A stretch of DNA of 30,371 bases from Lingula anatina (Eukaryota; Brachiopoda; Lingulata; Lingulida; Lingulidae): NCBI RefSeq assembly GCF_001039355.2, contig NW_019773593.1, positions 1 to 30,371 on the forward strand, in the 5' to 3' direction. Shown here piece by piece: positions 1 through 10,900 of the stretch. The notes beneath the pieces are model-generated. The model was not told the DNA's origin, searched no databases, and worked only from the letters and a program-made list of their open reading frames with translations. Both the position numbers and the translations under genes were made by a program. How positions within the stretch are numbered: position 1 is the stretch's first letter; every line of letters begins with the position of its first letter.

Positions 1-347
1 CGCCAAAAATTAATATTTCATATTAAGTAGTAACCCTGTATATCATCTTGCATTAGGTGTATTCCCTGCTTCAATAATTCATTCAAAACCTAAACGAACT
101 GTTCCTAAAATGAGGTAGGGTCGGAATTCCACAAAAATGAATGCCATTTTGACCGTATTTTCGATATATTTTCTGCTTTTTTTATAACAGCATCCTCCTT
201 GCTCATGCCGCTTCTTTGATTTGTTGTTGTTGTTGAGACATACACAACGATGTCATGAGAACTTGGTTGGCTATCTAAATTTAAATTACATTCTTGTTAT
301 GGCCCCCAGCAGTGCACCACTAGTAAAGTTTGACTGTATAACATAAT
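1..347. other. intergenic, no gene seen
   Basis: AT-rich sequence with no open frame of note and no recognised repeat. It lies beyond the 3' end of the receptor kinase gene. Confidence 0.5.
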
Positions 348-560
348 CGTTATTAATTAATTATTACCAAAAACCAAGCCCAATTCTAACCCATCCAGGA
401 AATTTCCTAAATATCTAACGTGTGAACTTTCTGTCTAATGTTACCTGTACATACAGGCATACAGATATATTATATTTATTTCATAATTCGTTTACAACTT
501 CTCCATAATCCTTCTGTACATGTAAGAAAAACAGACAAACAAAACGACAAACATAACCTC
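348..560 (+). repeat. dispersed repeat R1, copy 1
   Basis: This stretch matches 20908-21098 in the same orientation by eye, from the shared word attaccaaaa(a)cca near the start to the shared tail of cagacaaa units at the end. Between them are shared blocks such as catacaga and cgtttacaactt. The A-rich, short-unit 3' tail would suit a retroposed (SINE-like) element, but no polymerase III promoter boxes were identified. Family unknown. Confidence 0.6.
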
Positions 561-1187
561 CTTGGCTGGATAAAAATGACCCCCTTTTTAAAATAACGAA
601 ATCAGTTATATGTCAAATCACATGAGTTCAAGTTTAACTTCACTTCTACTCACTAATTATTGCCAGAACTGTACCTTTCAGTTTGATCATTTTATTCCAA
701 CTGACTGACAAGTGATTTAGAACGACATAACTGCTCTCCGGGCCTTCTTGGGCATAGCCTCGTTTTTTTCACTAAAAATGACGCGGTGTTAATCATTTAT
801 CGCCTATATTTGTCTCGTTAAGTACAGCTGCCGTAAGAGTACTGATGAGACGAGGAATGATGAGTGACAATACTAGAATTTTATGTTGATAAAATTTTAT
901 TTAAAGGGATTTGGCGTTTTTACTATATGAATTGGGTAGTATAAGAAGCTTTCAAGAATATTAATATGTGATGTGGGTGGATTTTTATTCGCGTGAAGAG
1001 CACTGGTAGATATACTAATTATGTATTTCTCAGCTAGTTACAGAAAAGTGTGAGTTGTTTCTATCTTAATTAAGTTTATGTTCTGGGAGGAAAGTGGAGT
1101 TACTAAAGTTATTGGTAAAATCTCCCTCTTTCTCATTTCCTTACACCAGTGCGCTCGATTTGGTCTTAAAGTGCAATTTCAGAACCC

Positions 1188-1383
1188 ATTCCCAAAGATT
1201 TTTAATCGATCTATCGGAGTATCACTAGATTACCGTCAGCTTAGCCGGCTTAAATGTCTGTCCCGCCTACTAAAAGCTGTAAGGGGGTTACTAACTTCCG
1301 TGCGCGGTCGGCTGACAGCAATTTAGCGTGAACCCCCAGGAAGTTAGGTCGATCTAGTTGGATTGCTCTAAATCTCTGGGAAC
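1188..1383 (+). mobile_element. ATTCCCA-ended MITE, copy 1
   Basis: A 196 bp element closely matching 4112-4312 and, more weakly, 29119-29290. Its ends are inverted: ATTCCCAAAGAT on the left and the complement of ATCTCTGGGAA on the right, followed inward on both sides by an ATCGATCTA-like block. The core contains the shared word gtcccgcctacta and then gctgtaaggggg. There is no coding capacity, so it is probably a non-autonomous DNA transposon. A clear target duplication was not found. The 82-residue open frame spanning it is incidental. Confidence 0.6.
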
Positions 1384-1875
1384 GCTCTCTCAGACCACAA
1401 GTTATTTTACACGCTCTTAATCATTACCAGGGGCGGATCCAGAGATATTCTCTGACAGTCTTCCAAATTATCTTTGTTGACCCATCCTCAATTTTTGACC
1501 GTCTTCCGACAGAAAAAAACTAGTCAATGTAAACTTGAACACCTGACCGTCTTCCGGAAGACCCTGAGTATGTCTTAAATGGATTGAATTTGCTTTTAAA
1601 ATCAAAAATGATCTAACATCTGCTTAAGTGGTCAAGCAATTTCCTCCCCTCAAAATAAGGAGAGACAAGTGTGTAACAAGTCAGCCCAGTTATGTCTCTT
1701 ACTCATGTTTAAAGACCATGTAAGATTTTTAGACTTTTAGACCAAATCAGGCGCATTAGTGTTTGTAACTTCTCGAGAGGCATGCCAAATATTTTTTTCA
1801 ACTCCATGCAATCATAGCGTCCAATTTAATCTGAACATTTTTTTAGTTTTGATGTCTAAATTAATGGTATCTCGA

Positions 1876-3380
1876 TTTATTCTATACTATGGTGCCAAAT
1901 AGCAAGTCCTTCACTCACTTCATTTGTTTTAAAAGCCCTATGAGTTCTTAGTTTATCTGCTTTATGTAATAAAGCATACCAGTTCTGCCTACTGCAATCT
2001 GTCAACCTCTGTGTATACAATTCAATGATAAGTACACATGCCCACAGCCTTTGTTTTCCCAGAAGTCTCCAAATGAGCACAAACACCAATCCGTATATTC
2101 AATATTTTGATTTCATATGAACTTTTTTTTTTCATTATCATTTTCAGCTTAATTTTTTCCAAAATTCTATGACGTTTACATTCATTAGACAATGTAAGAG
2201 CTAGTACAAAAACATATACCAAAGAAATGTTTGCTATTGTACTCATTTTACTGGAATGGACGTTTTACAGTGTTTGGCTCCTTTCGTGATGGTAGGCTTT
2301 TACTGTTAAGGCAATTCACTGTTCTCTTCAATCTCTTCTCATCCAATCAGTGGTGATCTCATATGGACAAAGGATGTCTTCCACATGTGTGATTCACTGA
2401 GTATGACACTATAATATACTTATTATAATTGTACTACATGTACATTATATCGGAGTGAAAAAAAAAACATTTAGATTTAATAAGTTGTTCGCCCACCCGT
2501 TATCTTGCCAATATACCATCATTCAGTTTATGAAAATCAGCAAACAACACTTCGATTACATACAGGGTACATGCTTAATTACTAGTTTCCAGGTGTAAAC
2601 AAATCAAATGCATCGTATATGAAAAGGATATGATGGGTAATATTAAACGGCTGTTTCACAATCAGGGGTACAAAATAGGGGTCACATTGAGAGAAAAATG
2701 AACTCTGGTGCATTTGTTTAATTTTGTAACAGATAAAAAGAATACATCTTTACTATGATATCCACAATTTTTAGAACACAATATTAATTACTTTTTATGC
2801 TACGCTCAGATTAACAGAACGCCCCTTAGACTATGATTTGGGGGTACGGACACTACACATTCAAGGAACTGATGCTTTAGTAACTTAAATAACATATTGT
2901 TTACCAGTTATTTTTTCCAAAATACTAAAAATTATCGAACTAAAGATATAACAGCAGTACTTTAACCAAAAGGATACAAGTACATGTATTAATCAAAAAG
3001 TTTTTAGAGAAACACACAGCACGTTTTTCAACCTTAGTTGCAAATGACCCACCGTAACAGCTAAAAATAGGTACTTTTTGAACACATAATTGGCTATATT
3101 TTTGTAAATTGTAATCCGATTATTATAATTCTTTTTTTATTTTGCTATGAATAGTGTCTTTGATATAAGTCTATCTGTAATCTCCAATCATAAATTGTTA
3201 ATTTATCAGACACTTGTAACATTAACCACATTTAATTGTTCACCCTGATTGTGAAACAGCCGTAAAGCAGACTTTCCCAGTCTTTAAATATAGCATAGAG
3301 AAATACAAATCATATTCGAAATGTAAAATTGGCCTTACGTTTTCTCGTAAAAAATGTGATATTGTTTATACGAACCTAGT
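1876..3380 (+). repeat. dispersed repeat R2, copy 1 (interrupted)
   Basis: Direct repeat of 25734-26604. The two copies align almost base for base over about 770 bp up to 2647, then over a further ~115 bp from 3263. The gap is exactly the MITE at 2648-3262. Shared landmarks include the word cacatgcccacagcctttg, the word caatctcttc, and ttatacgaacct at the right end. No coding sequence or terminal repeats were recognised, so the class is unknown. Confidence 0.75.
2648..3262 (+). mobile_element. 615 bp MITE inserted in repeat R2
   Basis: The element is bounded by perfect 20 bp terminal inverted repeats: it starts CGGCTGTTTCACAATCAGGG and ends with the exact complement. Both sides carry TAAA (2644-2647 and 3263-3266). 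The other copy of the host repeat shows the undisturbed site, ATTAAAGCAG near 26481-26490, with a single TAAA. The duplication can be read as 4 bp TAAA or 3 bp TAA; 3 bp TWA would fit PIF/Harbinger. The interior has no coding capacity. Confidence 0.8.
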
Positions 3381-4111
3381 ACGTATAAATGCCACATGCA
3401 TGTTAAGCCTACACACACGACCTGTGTTGGTTGATATTTGCTGTAAACTGTTTATTTTCCTATAAAGCTAACATTGTGTTGCCGTTTTATTAGCATGTAT
3501 CGAGGCCATATTGACTCGATCAACTTGTGTGTAATAATGGATTTGTTTATGTTACGCTGATTGTATATATACATTATGTGTATATTGGGGTTTGTAAATA
3601 AAATTACTTTATGTCTCCTTGATCTTAGCCAATTTAAATATAACGACATGCAGATAAAGTATTGTAACAAACTCAAGTATGATGCTCGAAATTTGGCCGA
3701 TGACGGCCGCATTTATTGAAAGTCCTAATACTAAAAGAAATGAAGCAGATTAATAATAAACACTGAATAGTGTTGACAAATGACATTTAACATCAATGTG
3801 TGGGCCTGAAATATCTACATTTAAAATATAATTTCCAAAGAAATAGTGCACACATTTCAATTTGTGGTGTTGCAAAGAGGCCCAAACTTCCCTTTGTACT
3901 TTCTGCTCACATTGGAATAAATTATATATCTATAGCTGATGATTGGTTTTATTAATATGTGCTAGCCTAAAGGAACATGATCTTTCATCAATACAAACAC
4001 TGAACTACAATAAATTGCTATATACAAATTCGAAAATAATACCCAAGCTAACATTTGTTTCATCTCATTACATTGGTAGTTCCAATGTCTTGAATCGTCG
4101 TCTATGGGCGT
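3381..4111. other. intergenic, no gene seen
   Basis: AT-rich sequence. Open frames here are short, overlap on both strands and show no domain similarity that I recognise. Confidence 0.5.
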
Positions 4112-4312
4112 ATTCCCATATACTTTAGATCGATCTATCCCCGTGGAGAGTCTCACTAGATTACTGTCAGATAATCCGGCTTAAATGTCCGTCCCGCCTA
4201 CTACAAGCTGTAAGGGGGTAATTAACTTTCGTGCCCGCTCGGCTGACAGCTATTTAGCGTGAAACCCCAGGGAGTTAGGTCGATCTAGTTGTACGATCTT
4301 ATCTCTGGGAAT
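4112..4312 (+). mobile_element. ATTCCCA-ended MITE, copy 2
   Basis: A 201 bp copy of the element at 1188-1383, with ends ATTCCCA and TGGGAAT. It shares the core words gtcccgcctacta, gctgtaaggggg and ggctgacagc. It sits about 460 bp beyond the stop codon of the receptor kinase gene. Confidence 0.6.
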
Positions 4313-4765
4313 GGGGTCTAAAACAATTATTTTGACGCAGTTGTGAGAGGATATGACCGTTCTAAATATGTAAACCTATATAATACTAATAACACGAATA
4401 CATAAGAACTGCACGTGATTCTAGACTATGTACAATCTGTGATTTGTATACGTATTTCAAACTAGAATGAGTGAAATAAAAATACATAAATAAAAACACA
4501 CATAAATAAAATACATACAGGTACTGTAGGTCAGTTTTGAGGGTCATATTAACGTGTGTTTGTTATTATCGATACACAATGCAGCTTCGACTTTCCCAGG
4601 GCTATACGTAGTGCAGTGAATAAACTGCAAGTAGGCTACGAGCACACAATACCGCGTATGTCGTCTTCGCGAAAATGGAACTCACTCCCTGCTAAAAACA
4701 TTAACTTCTGAAACTTTCAGCTATCAATTTACAAATATCCATGAGAGTTGTATTATCAACTTTCC

Positions 4766-4771
4766 TTTATT
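4766..4771 (-). promoter_or_regulatory. possible polyadenylation signal
   Basis: AATAAA on the minus strand overlaps the TAA stop codon of the receptor kinase gene. If used, the 3' untranslated region would be only tens of bases. I saw no other AATAAA on this strand in the next ~300 bases, but a variant signal could be used instead. Confidence 0.25.
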
Positions 4772-4947
4772 AACATTTTTCATCAAGCCTAAATTGGTCA
4801 ATATCTTCATAAAGCTTCTCCTCAAACTTTCCAAGAGTTAGAACCTCGTAGTCTCGGGACAACAGGTCATTCAAGGACACAGTTATTGCTTTGAACAAGG
4901 GTCGTGAACTTGGATTGTCCTCCCAGCAAGACAACATGATGTTATAC
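4770..4947 (-). CDS. RTK exon 20: kinase C-lobe end, tail, stop
   Basis: The exon follows the acceptor ...tatatttcag and ends at a TAA codon. It encodes residues 1242-1299, starting [16 protein letters not shown], the conserved last helix of tyrosine kinases (CW..dP..RP). The 27-residue tail after the kinase contains Tyr1274 and Tyr1287 and ends in cysteine. The spacing Y...F....Y..ID recalls the Tie1/Tie2 tail. Confidence 0.9.
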
Positions 4948-7900
4948 CTGAAATATACAGTTTAGATAAGGTGCTGGATAAAGTATCAAACTTGTTTTTC
5001 AAACACCCTTTTGTGAAATGTTATGTTCTTATGTAAACACATGACTCAAAAGATAAAAAGAAAGACGCATAATAAGAGTGTTTTCATACATGTAGAAACT
5101 TCATTTGGTCTGAGAATTTTCTACCTTACTACCTTACTTAAGTGGTACACCAGATTTATACATGAAGGTTTTAACTTACATATCCTGCGAACAGTGTGGT
5201 GGTTGTGGCATCCGGTATCCCTCAGTTACAGCTTCCATCACCTGCTTGGCTGACATACCGGGGTAGGGACTGGAACCTTATAAAAGTAACAACATGCCAT
5301 ACAGATCGCATACTCCATTAAAAACTATTTTAATACGAGACTAATAATCATGTTAACAAACCTGATATTACAAAAATATAGTTAACTGCCTGTTTTTCAT
5401 TTTTAGAATTTGTGATAGTTTGTGTTTCTCATTCAGAGAAAAGTACAAATAATGAATCATACTGAATAAATGAGAAACATACCCAGTGTGACAATCTCCC
5501 AGACCAGTACACCATACGCCCAGACGTCTGACTGCGTGGAATATCTGTTGTCATACAGTGCTTCTGGAGACATCCAGCGTACTGGTAAACGGCCCTGACG
5601 ACATTTAAGAGGAATTTTGAATGAGACATCCAATCAAAGATATTTACTTTTTCGTATGAATAATTGCTCTGACAACATACAGTACACGTTGTTATCTTTC
5701 TGACATGAACATTTGTCACAATACAAGCATGTTGTTAATATTTTATTGTTAGGACATTTTCATACATTTTATTATTAGGAAAATTGCGATTTGCGTCAAT
5801 TTAAAACCGTCTTTTACCTGTGTCTTTCTCTCATATTGGTGACTTTCAATGACGTCCTTAGCGAAACCAAAGTCCGAAATCTTACATGTTTTGTCTTCAG
5901 CCACCAAAATATTCCGTGCAGCAAGATCTCTGTGGAGAATCTATAACGTGCATGAAATTGTTGCAGGTTTGCAATTAATGTCATCTGAATGCCCAATCAA
6001 AATGAAACTATAATATGTAAATCTAATTGCATTCAGCAAGAGTCACCACAGATCAGGAGGGATAGATGCAGAAAGGCAGTTTCATTTGAAATGGACACTT
6101 CACTAAAACTGTATAAATCACACTGCACACTGCACCAGTAAAATTCCTCCGCAAAAAAACCTTAAACCACCAACCTTTAACACAATTAATTGAATTCAAA
6201 TACAGCAGTCACTGAGTGTGTGTTAAAAATGAGCAAATTTGGACAAAAAAACGGTACACAACACTGGAAGGAAAACTCACGGACACTGAGGAAAGAAACA
6301 TCATTCCATTGGCGATGGCTAAGGCGAACTTCATCAAATCACGTGATGTTAACGAAGAGCTGACACCATGCAAATTCCCATATACCATTTTTTGCTTTGA
6401 TCGATCATTTCTCAAAAAATCTTGTAGATTTCCGTTTGGAAGATACTCCATGATTATCATAGGTACACCTATAATGTACAAATACTGCAATATGAATATC
6501 ATGCGTTTATGCAATAGCAAGTATGAGTATTATTAAAGCATTTATACTCATGCTGCGTGATCCAGGTAGAGACTCGAAAAATTCGCCTTATACAGCAACA
6601 AAACAACTATATAAGGCAAGTCATTCTTAAAAGTTAGAACTTTGGTTTTGTAGTATTTTATGCATTTAAATTACATGCTGGTTGAATTCTTTAAATGTTT
6701 CATTACATTTTCGGTGGTATACTGTTATTGGGTGATGGGATCACGGACGCTGAAAGGCTATGAAACAGCGTGGCGGGACATCTTTGGAACACCAGAAAGC
6801 CTATGCAGGGTGCATTTCTCTCAGCGGTTATAATAGATAATAGAAATTATTTTTGTCCTGACATTATTTTTGTCTGTGTTTTTATAAAAATAGGATCTGA
6901 GACATTTAAAGGTAACACAAAACTCGGTTGTATATTACCATTATCACCCGTGCAGGACCCTAGTAGACTAACCACATTTGGGTGAGGGCTGAGCTCTAAC
7001 ATAACTTTTAACTCGTCCAGTAAGCCCTTGGCCTCGGCTGCATTTTCTACATCTGGAAGCAAAGAGTCAGCATAGTTCATGGAGTACACATCCATGAGGA
7101 TGTTATACTAATATGAGTAAACGTAATACTAAAGCCGTGTCATAAATCACAAAACTGTGTTTATTAATCGAGGTAACCAAAATTAATTTTTGTCAATTTT
7201 CAAGGCCATACAGTATTTTTACCTTTTATAGTTTTAATAGCCACCGTTGTCCAGCCTTGGTTTCTATTGAGCTGCAATACACTTCCTTTGTAAACTTGCC
7301 CGTATGCCCCACTCCCTATCTTCTCTAGAATCTTGATGTTTTGTCTCAGAACTTCCACATTTTTTTCCTTAACAATAGCATACACTGGTGCATCCATTAT
7401 GTAAAAATAAAACATCACATCATTAATATTATTTTTATGTTTTGAAATTCATCAATGCAATTGATTTATTTTCCTTTATAAAGCCATTGCATTGTTGATG
7501 ATACTTTTCTGCAATCGCCATGTTTGGCCTTTAAAATGTTACCCCGTTGTAATCCCGTTGTCATTCATAACCAAGTATAATTCTTGTATATCATGGATGT
7601 ACTATTCAAGAGTAACTTACTCTACAAAGCATTTTAAGTCAGAGACTAAATATGGTAACAAATATCCTAAACAATCTGAAATTGATTGGAATTAAAGAAA
7701 AATGTGGAAAGTGAGAATTCTATTGGATTTTTTGGCAGATGCATTGAATGAAAGCATGAACTAAAAGAATTGCACTAAATATGATAAGTAATTTAAAAAA
7801 ACGTATCCCCGTGTCATAGGGTTAAGGCATTCATTTGGCCTGTGCTATGTAAAATAGAAAATTGTAACCCACTGTGGTGGCAGAAGCATTTAATTCGGTG

Positions 7901-10900
7901 TACACCGAGGATTCCTTTTCACTTCGTATTGGACTTTCATATACCCTCTGGCTTGCTTGTTCTACCTAAGTAAACCAAACAAAGATTGAAACAATATATA
8001 TAACATAAGATATGGTTATATAAGAAAAGATAAGGCTTATTAAGCTAATATGTATATAAAATATCCAATATTTGGAACAAATTACTTACCTCATTGACAG
8101 TCATGATTGTCTTTCACGTCTAAATGCAAATATTTACGTAACAAATGTAAGGAAAATGTCCAGCAGCAGTTAAATAAGATGAAACTAATAACACTAATGT
8201 ATCATACAAAACTCACTTAAACACAAGCACAGGCAAGCACATTTACAAGCACAGTTATAACCTGATTCATGTTGATGACATCCCTTGCACCGCTCCCCAT
8301 CTCTGCCTTAGTTCCTGACCAATCTGAAAAGTGAGTCATTCAATGTTTTCAATTTTTTCCATGATCTTTATTATTTGAAGGTATACTAATAGCTGATATA
8401 ATGGGACACGTTTAGCCATGTATCAGAGCACTCTTTGGCTAATTATTTGATATTCACATGCACCCGTGATAACTTACCCGTGCATGTAAACAGTTTTCTT
8501 CGAACGATGAATGAAATCCCCATTCCGACAAGGAGCAAAATTCCACCACCAAGACCCCCAACAATGGCTGCTACGTTTACTTCATAAGCGTGGCTTCCAT
8601 CGTGCCTGGTTCCTTAAATGATTGGTGACAAAGGTTAATTGAAGATATTTATATATGAAAACAATATGCACTGAAAGACGCTACCGACGCCACTTTCCTA
8701 ACATGCGTAATATGTTAACGGACAATCATAAATATTAGGTGTTAAAATAAGCTGTTTTTCACTTATTACCTTAGAACCATGGTAACCATTTATCTCAACA
8801 GATTTTATGAAACGCGTTCTTTCCCTTTATTACTTATTGATGAATCAATAAGAAGGTAACAGATTAGAATCATTTGCCTAATTAGAATTATTTGACAGAC
8901 CCCAAAGAATGTGAGTTAATATACTGTATATTTTCTCTTACTGTAGAATATGTTACCAACCTTGAGCAAAGGGTTCAGATTCATACACAACATCATCTCC
9001 TTGGTAGACAATCAGTGTAAATATATATTCTTTCCCTTCTGTAATACGCACTGCTGCAAATGTAGTGCTGCTGTTATTTACACGATGTTCCACACATATC
9101 AGGGTATCCTTAATACAGTACTTGATACCATATGATGTTACTTCACCTTGCTTTGGGGCTGTCCAAGATACAAGAGCGATGTCCTTTGAGATTGTCAAAG
9201 ACGGTTTCTCACTGCCATTGGTTTCAGGAATAATTGGACGGACTAAAATGACAATGTTTGTCTACAGGTAAGAAATGTTTAACATTTATTGACAATTTTT
9301 CAAAAATACCCAGAACGACTTTACACATTAGGTATAACTGAACTGTACATGAAAAGCTCGCTATCAATAATGATCATGTAAATGCATAGACGACGGATAT
9401 GGTATAGGCTTGGTCATATAGTCCACCCCATCCACACATATACTTCTTTAAGCCGAATGTATTTTTCAATCCGCTTTTCAAATATTATGTCGCAGGTTCC
9501 TATCCAGTTAACCAACATCAACCTTCAAGTGCACATATTTTATTGATAACCAAAATATGTAACTTCTGAATTTTTAGAACTCAACTTGAAATTTGTCTCC
9601 TAAATGGAATTCTTCCGGCATTTTTTCGACTCCATATTGTGGAATTGCATGTGTTATATTTACATCAATGTCAAAACAAGTATCCAGCGGCTGAGCTCTG
9701 ACTTGACCCACTTTGAGTGTCAGTGTTCTTTAAAGAATGATCATTCAATTGACAAGATTACACATTTAAGAGGGATCCAAACCATAAAGAACTATTTCGT
9801 CAATTTTATATGTCAAAAATGATCATCTAAGCTAGTTTACTTCCATAAAAATTGGATAGGCAACAATACCAAGGTAAGAATATAATAAAATATATTTTAA
9901 TGCAATTTTTAAATGGGTATTTTTAATGATAGGTATATTTTGGTAAAAAAAAGGCTGTAACTTTATCAGCTCTTTCTGCTATCGTACAACATGGTTCGAA
10001 CTGAACATGGTACTATATATGTTCTGGCGAATGTTCTCTACATGATTTTTTTCTCGTAAATTGTATATGGTTATAACAAACATTATATAATTTTTAATTG
10101 ACACAACCTTGTTGAAAAGTTACTAGAAAATGGTTAAATTTAACAGGTTAATATCATTTCCTGCTTATTCTTTTTAGATTAAAAGACATTTTACTAATAT
10201 TACATTTTTATTTTCTATAGTTTATATCCATTCTATAGGGTAGTTCTTAAGATTAGGTGCATGAAAGCAGAAGGGGCCAAATTGCGAGTCTTTAACTGTA
10301 TAAACCGATTGACTTAGAATAGAGACATTATTCTAATTATAAGAATCGGTTTTTTTTTATTTTACAAATAGTATATTAGAATATTATCTTTTCGTTTCTG
10401 ATATATTTCTGTGTCTCTACATTAATAGAATGGCAAACGATTCAGTTAAAGTGATCAAGCAATGTCATGTTACAAGTTCATTCAGTATTATTGTTTAATT
10501 TAATAAAGCCACTAGTAATTGTAAAATTTAATGTACTGGTATATGCACTCTGTGTACAAATTGTCGTATGATATTCGTCAGTCAGAGTAAAGTGAAGACA
10601 CACAAGTTGTTAGCATTATGTTATATGGTCAAAAATTAGTTTGATATTTTTTCTTAAATTTTTCTCTGATCATTTTACTACATCAAAATCACTGTATTTT
10701 CATTTTCCGTAGTAGTATACACTTTTCATCGTTTATCAGTGAAAAAAAGTCCCTGAAATTACGTCACATTCCCGTTATATCCAACATCAAATGCATGCAA
10801 ACTAAACAATATGTCCTTATTTAGCATGTTTCTTAAGGACACAAGTATATTTGAGGCAAGGTAGGTTATGCCTGTACATGTAGACGTAAAGTAAATATGC

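Noticed and set aside
1078-1326. 82-codon frame near the left edge
   Set aside because: Its second half is the ATTCCCA MITE; the same frame is not kept in the other copies.
6216-6536. 106-codon plus-strand frame
   Set aside because: It is the antisense shadow of kinase exon 16, which carries clear catalytic-domain motifs on the minus strand.
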